DNA from: Corynebacterium pseudogenitalium
GTDB taxonomy: Bacteria; Actinomycetota; Actinomycetes; Mycobacteriales; Mycobacteriaceae
Direction: 5' to 3'
Assembly: GCF_024453815.1 (NCBI RefSeq)
Contig: NZ_CP072934.1
Span: 558,001-622,000, forward strand
Length of the DNA stretch: 64,000 nt
Below, piece by piece: positions 1 through 12,012 of the stretch; position 1 is the stretch's first letter; the number at the start of each line of letters is the position of its first letter. Below the pieces are notes generated by a model. It had not been told where the DNA came from, did no database searches, and saw nothing but the letters and a program-made list of their open reading frames with translations. The translations under genes and the position numbers were made by a program.

Positions 1-826
1 CGTCAGCGCCCTCGGCGGCGTCAGCCACGGGAGCAGCCGCGCGGTTGTTCAGCGGCAGGTAGCTCATGAGCTTGCGCACCTCGTCGACAGCCTGCTCGTC
101 GGTGCTGACGCGAATGTTTGCAACACCAGTGGTGGCCGCGTGGACGTCCGCGCCGCCGAGCTGCTCCGCGGTCACCTCGCTACCAGCGACCTTGGAGGCG
201 ACGTCGGTTGCGGCCAGATGAAGGCTTGCGCCATCAACCATGATGCGCATGTCAGCCAGCGGGACGGTGGTGGCAGCAAGCGTGGCAACCTCGCCGACAA
301 CCACGGCGATCTGCGGCACCAGGCCAGAAGCCTGCGTCGCAGCACGCAGGATCTTCGCCTGCATATGCGCCGTGACGACGCCCTCCTGCCAGCGCGGGCC
401 GAGCGAGTCGTAGAACCCGATTACCGGCACGCCAGTCTTTGCGGCCAGCTCGTAGACTTTGAGGATCTTCTCGGCGTACACCTCGCCGATGCCGCCGTCG
501 AAAATGGTGGCGTCCTGGGAGAATACGCACACGCGGCGGCCGTCGATGAGGCCATAGCCGGCCACGACACCATCCGTCGACGGCTTGGTGCGGTCCATCT
601 TGTATGCCTCGACGCGGTGGCGTGCCAGCGCGTCGACCTCCACGAAGGAGCCCGCGTCCAACAAACGCTCGACACGCTCACGCGCAGTCAGGTCCCCGGC
701 CTCGTGGACCGCGTCGATCGCGTCCTGGCCAAGCGGCGCCTGGGCCTCGTCAAGCCGGTTGCGCAGATCTTGGATACGGCCTGCAGTCGTCGACATGTCA
801 GGTTTGGAAGAAGATTTATCGCCCAT
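1..826 (-). CDS. Acyl-CoA carboxylase beta (carboxyltransferase) subunit, divergent, 3' end off window
   Basis: The minus-strand frame from ATG 826 encodes an AccD/PccB-type carboxyltransferase N-lobe (about 275 residues visible). Family landmarks include TARERVERLLDAGSFVEVD, STDGVVAGYG, VCVFSQDATIF and GEVYAEK. Such subunits transfer carboxyl from biotinyl-AccBC to acyl-CoA for fatty or mycolic acid synthesis, and the neighbouring biotin ligase gene fits. The usual glycine-rich loops are not conserved: the EGAGARIQ-type loop reads DSLGPRWQ, the GACAGG-type loop reads GEVATLAA, and the TGPDV-type motif reads AATDV. I infer an AccD2-like partner subunit or a degenerate paralogue. The start is supported by a TAGACT box (835-840) 8 nt upstream with no SD. 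The C-terminal lobe lies outside the window. Confidence 0.85.
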   Translation of the reverse strand, partial: MGDKSSSKPDMSTTAGRIQDLRNRLDEAQAPLGQDAIDAVHEAGDLTARERVERLLDAGSFVEVDALARHRVEAYKMDRTKPSTDGVVAGYGLIDGRRVCVFSQDATIFDGGIGEVYAEKILKVYELAAKTGVPVIGFYDSLGPRWQEGVVTAHMQAKILRAATQASGLVPQIAVVVGEVATLAATTVPLADMRIMVDGASLHLAATDVASKVAGSEVTAEQLGGADVHAATTGVANIRVSTDEQAVDEVRKLMSYLPLNNRAAAPVADAAEGAD

Positions 827-931
827 ATCGCCTCAGTCTAACTAGCACGGAAAGAAAACCACATTATAAATCGCGCGGCGGGGCCCTTATGTTTCAGGTG
901 CCAGGACGCCAACACGGCACGGGCAACGCGC

Positions 932-1354
932 TTAGCGCATGCTCGGGTCCTTGAAAATGCTCCACGCAGCTGAGATCAGCGGCAGCTGCAGCGGAAGTCG
1001 ACCGATGCTGATCACCTGCTTTTGCCACGGCTTGTTGCGCCACTGGCGGGCCATCTCGAAGTTCGCAGGCCACACGGCCAGCAAGAGCGCTGCTGCGAAG
1101 CCACCACCGAGTTTGCGCAGCTTCGGCGCACGTTTCTGGTGTCCCGCATGTGACGCCGGGCCAAGCTTGGGCGCGGCCAGCAGCACAGCAGCTGCCAACT
1201 CCGCGGCGCCGGACGCGTAGGTATACGTCCGGGCCTCACCTGGGAGGGACTCGGGAACGATCGAATCGAAAGGTTCTGGTTTGATGAAGTGCAGGATGCC
1301 GGCCACCCCGAACGTCGGGATGAGTGCCTTGCGGAGGAAACGTTGAATCGTCAT
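932..1354 (-). CDS. DoxX-family-like small membrane protein
   Basis: The product has 140 residues. The N-terminal GILHFIKPEPFDSIVPESLP motif is typical of DoxX-like proteins, and hydrophobic segments lie at about 8-23, 45-62, 80-100 and near the C terminus. The function of this subgroup is not established. The gene is divergent from birA, with starts only 32 bp apart. ATG 1354 has a TACTGT -10-like box 7 nt upstream and no SD, so a leaderless message is predicted. It sits between accD and birA but has no evident role in biotin or carboxylase biology. Confidence 0.75.
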   Translation of the reverse strand: MTIQRFLRKALIPTFGVAGILHFIKPEPFDSIVPESLPGEARTYTYASGAAELAAAVLLAAPKLGPASHAGHQKRAPKLRKLGGGFAAALLLAVWPANFEMARQWRNKPWQKQVISIGRLPLQLPLISAAWSIFKDPSMR

Positions 1355-1385
1355 GTGTCTAACAGTAGCGCTAGATTAGGTCAAC

Positions 1386-2108
1386 ATGAATGCTGAAGAA
1401 CTGAGCAGGCTCCAGCGGGGCGTCGAAAAGTATTGGCCGGTGGTGCGCTGGGTGGAAACCACCGGGTCGACGAACGACGATCTGTTGCGTGAAGGCGAGC
1501 CGGGCACCGTGCTCATCGCGGGGGAGCAGACGGCGTCGCGCGGGCGACTTGGCCGCAAGTGGGTCAGCCCGAAGGGTGCGCAACTGGCGATGAGCATGGT
1601 GCTGCGCATCGACGACAACCCGCCACCGTTCGGGCTGCTGTCGATCGCGCCCGGCGTCGCGGTGACCGACGTCGTGCCGCAGGCCCAGCTCAAATGGCCG
1701 AACGACGTGCAGATCGGCGGGAAGAAGCTCGCCGGGATTCTCTCCGGACTGGCGGACGGGCGCGTAGTGGTCGGCATCGGCATCAACCTCAACTTCGAGC
1801 CCGAGCAGCTGCCCATCCCCACCGCAACGGCGCTGAATCTCGAGGGGATCGACGTCGACTTCGTGGACTTCACCACGCAGGTGCTGTGCGCGATGGGTGA
1901 ACGTTTCGCGCAGTGGCAGCAGCGCGACCCGCAGCTGCTGGCCGACTACCGCAAAGTGTGCAGCACGATCGGGCAGCACGTGCGCATTGAGCTGCATGAC
2001 GGCGAGGTGATTGGCACCGTCGATGGCGTCAACGACGAGGGCGAAGTGATCATCGACGGCACGGCATACAGCGTCGGAGATGTGCACCACCTCCGGCCGA
2101 AACAGTAG
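1386..2108 (+). CDS. birA: Biotin--[acetyl-CoA-carboxylase] ligase
   Basis: The product has 240 residues and attaches biotin to the carrier domain of the acyl-CoA carboxylase via biotinyl-AMP. Visible motifs are TGSTNDDLL near the N terminus, the biotinyl-AMP loop SRGRLGRKW (about residues 51-59), KWPNDVQIGGKKLAGIL (about 103-119) and GIGINLN. A C-terminal SH3-like domain (VGDVHHL) follows. There is no N-terminal helix-turn-helix, so this is the monofunctional class I enzyme rather than an E. coli-type repressor. ATG 1386 follows a TAGATT box by 8 nt without SD. The adjacent carboxylase gene supports the call. Confidence 0.96.
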   Translation: MNAEELSRLQRGVEKYWPVVRWVETTGSTNDDLLREGEPGTVLIAGEQTASRGRLGRKWVSPKGAQLAMSMVLRIDDNPPPFGLLSIAPGVAVTDVVPQAQLKWPNDVQIGGKKLAGILSGLADGRVVVGIGINLNFEPEQLPIPTATALNLEGIDVDFVDFTTQVLCAMGERFAQWQQRDPQLLADYRKVCSTIGQHVRIELHDGEVIGTVDGVNDEGEVIIDGTAYSVGDVHHLRPKQ

Positions 2109-2118
2109 GATCTGTGCC

Positions 2119-2580
2119 GTGCAACAGTCGCGGGTGAAGTTTCAGCTGGCAGAGGGCGAGGCCGTCCTCGCCGACACGAACCCGCCGTTAACGAGCCTTA
2201 TTTTCCCGTTGCTCGAGCTCATCGTGATCACCGGGATCGCCTGGATTGCCATCGGTTGGATGGACGTCACCCCGTTTGTGAACCCCCAGGCGCACAACAT
2301 CGTGGTTGCGGTGTGGGCGCTGCTGTCAGTGTGGCGCTTTGTGTTGCCGGTGGTTCGCCACCGCCGCCAGCGCTTCCTGCTCACCGACCGCCGCATCCTC
2401 GCCCGCTCGGCGCGCGGTGCGGTCGACTCCATCCCGCTGCGCCAGATTCATTCTTTTCGACGCCAGCGCGGCGGGCTGTCCATCGCCCTGTGGGGGTTCG
2501 ACCAGCCGGTGTTCTTCCCGCAGGTGGGGAAGGCGCGTGCGGTGGAGCGTGCGCTGGACGAGAGCCTGCGCCGCCGCTAA
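2119..2580 (+). CDS. PH-domain (bPH) membrane protein
   Basis: About 153 residues. The N-terminal half contains two hydrophobic segments (about residues 22-45 and 55-75). The C-terminal half reads RHRRQRFLLTDRRILARS followed by IPLRQIHSFRRQRGG, the typical bacterial pleckstrin-homology (YdbT/bPH2-like) pattern. A homologue lies between birA and purK in other corynebacteria, which fits. I chose GTG 2119 because TAGGAT (2106-2111) ends 7 nt before it and no SD is present. An upstream start would overlap birA. The function is unknown. It converges with the acetolactate decarboxylase gene with no spacer. Confidence 0.78.
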   Translation: MQQSRVKFQLAEGEAVLADTNPPLTSLIFPLLELIVITGIAWIAIGWMDVTPFVNPQAHNIVVAVWALLSVWRFVLPVVRHRRQRFLLTDRRILARSARGAVDSIPLRQIHSFRRQRGGLSIALWGFDQPVFFPQVGKARAVERALDESLRRR

Positions 2581-3318
2581 CTACTCCTTAATTTCCGTTG
2601 TGTGCAGCTGGCTGTCCAGGTCGCTCGGGCTGAGGCTGCCTGCCTGGAAGTCTGCCGTGATCGGCAGGTGCAGATCCATGTCGGTGGCGGGGCACAGCTC
2701 GATGACGGCGTCGTTGATGGTGTAGTCGAGCACGTGGCCGCCGGCGGTGCGGGCGTCGTCAATGAAGTGGACGTGGCAGCCGGGCACCCCGATGCCTTTG
2801 GCGTAGGCGGGCGTGCGGAAGCCGCCGATGATGCCGTGTACGTCGGTGAAGTGGTGCTCGGCGTCATCGCCGATGGCCTCCGTCATGGGGCGGTACGGTT
2901 TCTCCTGCTTGGTCACGGTGCGGGTGACCACCTCGTCGAAGGTGCCGGTGATTCTGACGGCGTAGAAGAAGTTGTGGCTCGGCTCGAGCGCGTCGATGAA
3001 CTCGGCCAGTTCCGCGCGCCGCATCCCTTTCGGCGCGTCGACGCGGATGCGCGGCACAAAGTTGGTGACCACGGTAAACGGTGTGCGCTGGTCAAGGCTT
3101 GCGACGCGCGCCTTGCCGTCGCTGGTGAGCTGGTAGCACACGCCGTCGAGAATAATCATCTCTCCGTCGAGCCCGTCGAAGGTGCCAAGGCCGAAGTTTC
3201 CTTTGCCGAGGATGTCTCCGATGGTCAGTTCGCCTTCGTAGATGCCGTCGAGAAGCGCGGTCATCAACGAGTTTTGGAAGATGGTATGGCGAACAATCGC
3301 GGGATTCGTTTCAGTCAT
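2581..3318 (-). CDS. budA: Alpha-acetolactate decarboxylase
   Basis: The product has 245 residues and converts 2-acetolactate to (R)-acetoin, diverting pyruvate-derived acetolactate from valine/leucine synthesis to acetoin. Family landmarks are FQNSLMTALLDGIYEGELT, FGLGTFDGLDGEMIILDG and VTNFVPR. The zinc ligands H182, H184 and H195 (VPGCHVHFIDDARTAGGHV) have the spacing of the Bacillus/Brevibacillus enzymes. ATG 3318 is preferred over GTG 3324 because TACGAT (3325-3330, minus strand) ends 6 nt upstream. No acetolactate synthase or butanediol dehydrogenase gene is adjacent. It is divergent from purK. Confidence 0.93.
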   Translation of the reverse strand: MTETNPAIVRHTIFQNSLMTALLDGIYEGELTIGDILGKGNFGLGTFDGLDGEMIILDGVCYQLTSDGKARVASLDQRTPFTVVTNFVPRIRVDAPKGMRRAELAEFIDALEPSHNFFYAVRITGTFDEVVTRTVTKQEKPYRPMTEAIGDDAEHHFTDVHGIIGGFRTPAYAKGIGVPGCHVHFIDDARTAGGHVLDYTINDAVIELCPATDMDLHLPITADFQAGSLSPSDLDSQLHTTEIKE

Positions 3319-3357
3319 GCCCACATCGTAGCGCCCATAAGGCTAAGGTAGTTCGTT

Positions 3358-4539
3358 GTGAGAGACGCTCAAGGAATGCCCAGAGTTGCCGTTATCGGTG
3401 ACGGTCAGCTTGCCAGAATGATGCACACGGAAGCCATCGAACTTGGAATGCAGCCCAGGGTGCTCGCAGGCGCCCCGGACGCCTCGGCCGCCCAGGTGTT
3501 TGGTGACGTCCAGCTTGGTGACTACACCAACTTCGACGACCTGCACGCAACCATCCAGGGTGCCTCGGCGATCACGTTCGACCACGAACACGTCCCAAAC
3601 GAGTTCCTGCAGCGCCTGCTGGACGAAGGTTACAACGTGGAGCCGCGCCCCCAGGCGCTGATTTACGCCCAGGACAAGCTTGAGCAGCGCACCAAGCTCA
3701 AGGAGCTGGGGGCACCGGTGCCGCCGTTTGCGAAGTTTGACTCCGTGGAGGACGCCCGCGAGTTCTGGAAGCTTGTCGACGGCCGCGTGTGCGTCAAGGC
3801 GACGCGCGGAGGCTACGACGGGCACGGCGTCTGGTTCCCAGAGACCCTGCAAGAGTGCGAGCAGCTGGTCACCGATCTGCTTGAGAAGGGCGTTGTGCTC
3901 TACGCGGAAGAAAAGGTGAACTTCGCCCGCGAACTTTCCGCGATGGTGGCGCGCAACCGGGACGGCGAGGTCAAGGCGTGGCCCGTCGTCGAGTCACGGC
4001 AGGCGGACGGCGTCTGCCATATCGCGATTGCTCCAGCGCCAGAACTGCCGGCTGATGTGGCGAAACAGTGCCGTGATCTTGCCACCAATATTGCGACCAA
4101 GCTTGACGTTACGGGCGTGCTCGCCGTTGAGCTCTTCGAGTGCATCGGGGAGGACGGGGCGTCGAAAATTCTGGTCAACGAGCTTGCGATGCGCCCGCAC
4201 AACACGGGGCACTGGACGCAGGACGGCTGCGTGACCTCCCAGTTTGAGCAGCACCTGCGCGCGGTCCTGAACTGGCCGCTCGGGTCCGTGGACACGCTCG
4301 AGCCGGTCACGGTGATGGTGAACACTCTCGGTGCGGAGGAGGATCCGCAGATGCCGATGGAGCAGCGCGTCATCGAGGTGATGCGCCGCTACCCGGAGGC
4401 CAAGGTGCACCTGTACGGCAAGAGCTGGCGCCCTGGGCGCAAGATGGGACACGTCAACGTCACCGGCTACGACGCCACGTCCACCTTGGCAATTGCGCAG
4501 CACGCCGCGCACTTTATTGTTCACGCGAACTGGTACTAA
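3358..4539 (+). CDS. purK: 5-(carboxyamino)imidazole ribonucleotide synthase
   Basis: The product has 393 residues. It is an ATP-grasp enzyme that makes N5-CAIR from AIR, ATP and bicarbonate in purine synthesis. Motifs are VAVIGDGQLARMM at the N terminus, FDHEHVP, QDKLEQRTKL, the ATP-grasp lid VKATRGGYDGHGV, and LVNELAMRPHNTGHWT near the active site. GTG 3358 lies 8 nt after TAAGGT (leaderless-type); ATG 3376 is the alternative start. purE follows after 18 bp, so the two consecutive enzymes form an operon. Confidence 0.95.
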   Translation: MRDAQGMPRVAVIGDGQLARMMHTEAIELGMQPRVLAGAPDASAAQVFGDVQLGDYTNFDDLHATIQGASAITFDHEHVPNEFLQRLLDEGYNVEPRPQALIYAQDKLEQRTKLKELGAPVPPFAKFDSVEDAREFWKLVDGRVCVKATRGGYDGHGVWFPETLQECEQLVTDLLEKGVVLYAEEKVNFARELSAMVARNRDGEVKAWPVVESRQADGVCHIAIAPAPELPADVAKQCRDLATNIATKLDVTGVLAVELFECIGEDGASKILVNELAMRPHNTGHWTQDGCVTSQFEQHLRAVLNWPLGSVDTLEPVTVMVNTLGAEEDPQMPMEQRVIEVMRRYPEAKVHLYGKSWRPGRKMGHVNVTGYDATSTLAIAQHAAHFIVHANWY

Positions 4540-4557
4540 CAGGAGGAGAGTTTCTTC

Positions 4558-5058
4558 ATGAACGCACGCGTTGGCCTCATCATGGGCTCGGATTCGGACT
4601 GGGACACGGTTGCGCCTGCCGCAGAGGTACTTGCGGAGTTCGGGGTGCCGTTTGAGGTCGGGGTGGTCTCCGCGCACCGCACCCCTGAGAAGATGCTTGC
4701 CTATGCGAAGCAAGCACATGAACGTGGCATCCAGGTCATCATTGCGTGCGCCGGTGGGGCAGCCCACCTGCCGGGGATGGTTGCCGCGGCAACGCCACTG
4801 CCAGTCATCGGTATCCCTCGCGCATTGAAGGACCTTGACGGGCTGGATTCTCTGCTTTCCATCGTGCAGATGCCAGGGGGTGTTCCAGTCGCGACGGTGT
4901 CTATCGGCGGCGCGAAGAACGCGGGCCTGCTTGCTGTTCGGATGCTCGGTGCCGGGGATCCGGAACTAGTGGACAAGATGGCGAAGTACCAGGCCGACAT
5001 GGCGGCCGAAGTTGAGCGTAAGGATGCCGCGCTGCGCAGCCGGTTGCTGGGTGAGTAG
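4558..5058 (+). CDS. purE: N5-carboxyaminoimidazole ribonucleotide mutase
   Basis: The product has 166 residues, the usual class I PurE length. It rearranges N5-CAIR to CAIR directly after PurK. Motifs are [10 protein letters not shown] (substrate loop), [11 protein letters not shown] with catalytic His40, [11 protein letters not shown] and [24 protein letters not shown] at 4542-4548 is a good SD. The last ~78 nt of this gene recur at 12283-12363 (see findings). The downstream YdcF-like gene starts inside the purE stop region. Confidence 0.96.
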   Translation: MNARVGLIMGSDSDWDTVAPAAEVLAEFGVPFEVGVVSAHRTPEKMLAYAKQAHERGIQVIIACAGGAAHLPGMVAAATPLPVIGIPRALKDLDGLDSLLSIVQMPGGVPVATVSIGGAKNAGLLAVRMLGAGDPELVDKMAKYQADMAAEVERKDAALRSRLLGE

Positions 5059-5530
5059 CAGTCCCATCGTGGTGCTGGGTGCGCGAATTGTCGACGGCCA
5101 CCCGTCGCGCATGCTGCACGCCCGGCTCTGCAGCGCACTGCTCCGCTGGCGGACGAACGCGCACGCTGGCGTGCGGCGCGCCATCGTGGTCACCGGCCGC
5201 GGGGAGGCGGCCGTGATGGCTCGCTGGCTTGTCGAGCGCGGCGTGCCCCGTGAACTGATCATTCAGGAGCCCCATGCGTCGTCGACGAACGAAAACCTCG
5301 AGCGTACCCGCGCGTTGTTCCCGCACGCGCCGCGGCTGATCGTGGTGACCAGCAACTTCCACGTGCGCCGCACGCGCGTGTGGGCCTGGCACCTGGGGAT
5401 TCCAGTGGAGATGGTGCCTGCGCGCACCCCGCGCCGCTCCCGGCCGAAGAACTACGCGCGCGAGCTCGTTGCGTTGCCGCACTCCGCGGCGCGGGTTGTG
5501 TGGCGACGCCTTATGCACAAAATGCGCTAG
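5051..5530 (+). CDS. YdcF/SanA-family (DUF218) protein
   Basis: About 159 residues. The DUF218 pattern is visible: IVVLGARI near the start, a [20 protein letters not shown] core, then [15 protein letters not shown] and [12 protein letters not shown]. Family members (SanA, ElyC, YdcF) have envelope-related or unknown roles. There is no N-terminal membrane anchor, so this version looks cytoplasmic. GTG 5051 overlaps the purE stop by 8 nt, suggesting translational coupling. An arginine-rich C-terminal tail follows the domain. Confidence 0.78.
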   Translation: MSSSPIVVLGARIVDGHPSRMLHARLCSALLRWRTNAHAGVRRAIVVTGRGEAAVMARWLVERGVPRELIIQEPHASSTNENLERTRALFPHAPRLIVVTSNFHVRRTRVWAWHLGIPVEMVPARTPRRSRPKNYARELVALPHSAARVVWRRLMHKMR

Positions 5531-5590
5531 AGTACATCCGATGGTGCTACTTTTGGTGCCATGTGCTTCAGTCCTAGGAAGGCTCCATTC

Positions 5591-6226
5591 ATGACACACT
5601 TACATCGCCGCATCACCGGCTTGATCACCGTTGCAGTACTGGGGGCCAGCGTGGCTTCATGCGCCGGAGATGGCCAAGACGCCACAGACGCGCCCCAGAC
5701 CGACAAGGACGGTGCCGCAGTGACTGCCGGGGCCAACCAACCCGCAGAAGTCAATGGGGTCGATTTGCATTTTCTCGCGATGATGACACCGCATCACCAG
5801 CAAGCCGTGGACATGAGCGAGATCATCCTGGCCGCCGATGGCATCAGCGAAGCCACCGCGGACTTGGCCGAACGGATTAAAATCGGGCAACAAGAAGAAA
5901 TCGACACCATGGTCGACTGGGCTGAACAATGGGACCAGGGTGACTTGATGGCACATCACGCCCCACACATTGCCAATGGCATGATCACTCCAGAACAGAT
6001 GGACCAGCTGAAATCACTTTCGGGCGAGGAAGCAGACACCCGGTTCCTCCAGCTCATGCATTTCCATCACGCGGGTGCCGTTGCCATGACCCAAGACCAA
6101 ATCGACAACGGCGGCTACCAGCCTCTCGTGGAACTGGCTCAACAAATGGTCGACGTGCAAACCGCTGAGATGCACGAGATGGAACAACTCCTGGAAGCCA
6201 GAGGCGAAAGCCTGCTGACTGAGTAA
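5591..6226 (+). CDS. DUF305-family lipoprotein
   Basis: The product has 211 residues. A lipoprotein signal peptide ends in LGASVASC (lipidated Cys24), followed by a low-complexity linker and a DUF305 ferritin-like four-helix domain. The signature MMTPHHQQAVDMSEIIL occurs at about residues 62-78, and a second LMHFHHAGAVAMTQDQI repeats the HH pattern. DUF305 proteins are often linked to copper or other metals, but the function is not defined. ATG 5591 has AGGAAGG 8 nt upstream. Codons are less GC3-biased than in the neighbours, which may hint at transfer. Confidence 0.85.
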   Translation: MTHLHRRITGLITVAVLGASVASCAGDGQDATDAPQTDKDGAAVTAGANQPAEVNGVDLHFLAMMTPHHQQAVDMSEIILAADGISEATADLAERIKIGQQEEIDTMVDWAEQWDQGDLMAHHAPHIANGMITPEQMDQLKSLSGEEADTRFLQLMHFHHAGAVAMTQDQIDNGGYQPLVELAQQMVDVQTAEMHEMEQLLEARGESLLTE

Positions 6227-6310
6227 CCAACCTGGATAAACGAAGCGGGAGCGCGTTAACCCGGGTATAAGTTCGTAGTGCACCTGTAATACGACTGAAA
6301 GGGAACACCC

Positions 6311-6662
6311 ATGATCGCCAACTTCAACGCCGCGCAAAGCAAGCAGACCGCCGACGGCTTCTTCTCCGCGCTTTTCGACTTCTCCTTCTCCCAGTACATC
6401 ACCCTGAAGTTCGCCCGCGTGATCTACCTGATCTCCGCAGTCTTCATCGGACTGTGCTGGGGTCTTCGGCCTTTTGGTGTCGCTGGCTACGTTTAGTGTT
6501 GGTTTTGGCACCGGCCTGCTCATGCTGATCGGCTTCCTTCTCTTCGGTACGCTTTTCGCGCTGTTCTCATTGATCAGCGCGCGCGTCACCCTCGAATTCA
6601 TGGTCTCGGCGATCAAGACGGCGCAGAACACTTCCGAGATCGCAGCGGCGCAGCGTCGTTAG
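6311..6662 (+). pseudogene. DUF4282 membrane protein gene with +1 frameshift
   Basis: Frame 1 (6311-6496) encodes an N-terminal DUF4282 piece with FFSALFDFSFSQYITLKFAR and the first membrane helix, then runs out of frame. The second frame (stop at 6662) supplies the second helix and the conserved tail ISARVTLEFMVSAIKTAQNT. Removing one G from GGGG at 6459-6462 joins them as ...CWVFGLLVSLATF..., giving one protein of about 116 residues. It is either a recent real frameshift or a homopolymer sequencing error. It has a plausible SD (GAAAGGGAA at 6297-6305) and converges on thiF. Confidence 0.8.
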
Positions 6663-6668
6663 GGGTCG

Positions 6669-9848
<3,180 letters not shown>

Positions 9849-9852
<4 letters not shown>

Positions 9853-10499
9853 GACGCTTCCTCGAAATCCTTGACGATACCCGCCGCCATCGCGCGCGGG
9901 TCCTCAGCGTGCATGAAACCGCGGACGATCGCCACGCCGGCCACGCCCGTGGCGGCAAGCGCGGCGGCATCCGTGGCGTGTACGTCGCCGATCGCCACGA
10001 CCGGTACCTGCGAGGCCTCGACCAGCGCCGGGTAGCCGTCGAGGCCAAGTGGGGCGCGGCCGGAGTCCTTCGTCGGGGTCGGGCGGAAGGGGCCCGCGCC
10101 GACGTAATCGATCACGTCGGCGTACGCGTTCGCCGCCTCCACCAGTGCGAGCGTGCCGGTGGTCAGTCCGAGGATCGCGTCCGGCCCGAGCAGTTCGCGC
10201 GCGGCGCGCGGGTCCATGTCGTCCTGGCCGATGTGCGCGCCGTGGATGTGGTGGGTGCGCATGAGGCGGGCGGCGAGGGGAACGTTGTCGTCGATAAGCA
10301 CGCGCGTGCGCGGGTTCGCCGCGGCGACCGCATCGGCGACCTCGCACGCGAGACGCTCGAGGTCGGCTTTGGCGATCGGCTTGCTGCGCACCTGGATCAC
10401 GCCCGCCCCGCCGGCCGCGGCTTCGGCGGCGACGCGCGCGACATCGGCGGTAGGCTGGCCCGTGACGAAATAGCAGCGTAGGTCGAGCGACTTAGGCAT
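9849..10499 (-). CDS. thiE: Thiamin-phosphate synthase
   Basis: The product has 216 residues. It couples HMP-PP and thiazole phosphate to thiamin phosphate. Motifs are VIQVRSKPI (pyrimidine diphosphate contact), LIDDNVPLAARL, GAHIGQDDM, LGLTTGTLALVEAA, the phosphate loop YVGAGPFRPTPTK and VAIGDVHATDAAAL. ATG 10499 overlaps the last codons of thiD-tenA (ATGCCTAA), so translation is probably coupled. Confidence 0.95.
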
Positions 10500-12000
10500 C
10501 GCGCACCACCCACGCGCGGTCGGCCTGGTCGAAGAAATCGCGCTCGTAGCGCGAGGCGACCGCACACGCGCGCACCGCCGCGTCCAGGGCGTCGGGGTTC
10601 GCCTCAAGGGTGGCCTCGCAGCGGTCGATCGCGCCGCGCACCGCCTCGTAGAAACCGTTGCCCGAGTAGGTGGCCAGCCAGTCGTGGTAGGGATGCGAGG
10701 CGTGGTTGTGCTCCGCGAGGCGCGCGCCGACCTCGTAGTAGAGCCAGTAGCAGGGCAGCACCGCCGCCTGCCCGATCGCCGCCGACTCGCCGAGGGCGGA
10801 GGCGAGCAGGAAATCGGTGTAGGCGCGTGTGACCGGCGACGGCAGCGTCTCGCGGCCAAGATCGGCGAGCCAGGTGCGTTGCATCTCTTGCTCGTCGGTG
10901 ATCGCGGCGTCCGCATCCTTTGCCCACGCGCCGCCAAGCGCGTGCAGCGAGCGCGCGTACTTGGTCAGGTAGTAGGCGTCCTGCTCGAGGTAGAACATGA
11001 AGTCGGCGTGGTCGAGGGTGCCGTCGGCAAGCGTGCGGATGAACGGCAGCTCCATAATCGCGGTGAGGTACGGCGCCGAGGCGTCCCACAGCGCCTGGGT
11101 GTACGGGCCAGCAGGCGTGGCGAGTGGCGCGGTTGGTGGGGCGTCGATGCGCAGGAAGCGCTCGGGGTTGCAGTCGGCGGCGCGCTGCATGCGGCGGCCG
11201 ACGTGCCCGTGGTCGACGGGGCCGCGGCCGTGTCCAACGGCGAGCGCGTCGGCGTGCGCAATCGCCTCGTACAGCCAGCGCGACGCCCACTCGGTCGCCG
11301 CCGGCGTATCGAAGCCGGCGCCCAGGCGCGTCGCCAGCGCCGAGGAAAAAGAGCAGCCCGTGCCGTGCGTGTTCTTCGTGTTCACGCGGCTTACCGACAC
11401 GTGGTGGACGCGCTCGGCGGTCACCACGGCGTTGTCTGCGCGCGGGCCGGTGAGGTGCCCGCCCTTGATAATCACGGTTGTGTCCAGCTTTTTCGCCAGC
11501 CCCTGCGCCTGCGCGATCGCGGTGTCGAAGTCGGTGGCCGGGTCTTCGCCGGTGAGGACGGCGAGTTCGGGGAGGTTGGGCGTGATGATGTCGGCAAGCG
11601 AGGCGAGCTCGCGCAGCGCGACTTCCGCCTCGGGCGTCAGGAGCCTATCGCTTGACGACGCCACCATCACCGGATCCAACACCACCGCGGCCTCTCGTGC
11701 GTGTGTGGTGAGGAATTCGCGCACGACCTCGATGATTTCGGTGGTGCCGAGCATGCCGATCTTGATCGCGTCGATCGCCACATCATCGGTGACGGAGCGC
11801 AGCTGTGTGCGCAGAAAGTCGATCGGCGGGGTGAAAATCTCCTGCACACCGGTGGTGTTCTGGGCGACCAGCGAGGTCACTACGCTGTAGGAAAAGCCGC
11901 CGGCGGCCTGGATGGATTTGATATCGGCTTGGACGCCTGCGCCTCCGGTCGGGTCGGTGCCGGCAATCGTGAGGATGCGGGGCAGGGCAGGTGCATTCAT
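10492..12000 (-). CDS. thiD: Fused HMP/HMP-P kinase (ThiD) - aminopyrimidine hydrolase (TenA)
   Basis: The product has 502 residues. The N-terminal ~260 residues are ThiD ribokinase-like: ILTIAGTDPTGGAGVQAD, DPVMVASSSDRLL and the catalytic anion hole KNTHGTGCSFSSAL. After a short linker the C-terminal ~215 residues are TenA: TLADGTLDHADFMFYLEQDA, the catalytic-Cys motif VLPCYWLYYEVG, and HPYHDWLATYSG. One protein thus phosphorylates HMP and salvages HMP from degraded thiamin. ATG 12000 has GAAGGG about 9 nt upstream; ATG 12009 would have no spacer. It is the first gene of the operon, directly after the TPP riboswitch. Confidence 0.95.
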   Translation of the reverse strand: MNAPALPRILTIAGTDPTGGAGVQADIKSIQAAGGFSYSVVTSLVAQNTTGVQEIFTPPIDFLRTQLRSVTDDVAIDAIKIGMLGTTEIIEVVREFLTTHAREAAVVLDPVMVASSSDRLLTPEAEVALRELASLADIITPNLPELAVLTGEDPATDFDTAIAQAQGLAKKLDTTVIIKGGHLTGPRADNAVVTAERVHHVSVSRVNTKNTHGTGCSFSSALATRLGAGFDTPAATEWASRWLYEAIAHADALAVGHGRGPVDHGHVGRRMQRAADCNPERFLRIDAPPTAPLATPAGPYTQALWDASAPYLTAIMELPFIRTLADGTLDHADFMFYLEQDAYYLTKYARSLHALGGAWAKDADAAITDEQEMQRTWLADLGRETLPSPVTRAYTDFLLASALGESAAIGQAAVLPCYWLYYEVGARLAEHNHASHPYHDWLATYSGNGFYEAVRGAIDRCEATLEANPDALDAAVRACAVASRYERDFFDQADRAWVVRDA

Positions 12001-12012
12001 GTGGGACATCCC

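Noticed and set aside
2602..3351. Long plus-strand open frame opposite acetolactate decarboxylase
   Set aside because: Shadow of a GC-rich gene; the opposite strand encodes a full family match with zinc ligands.
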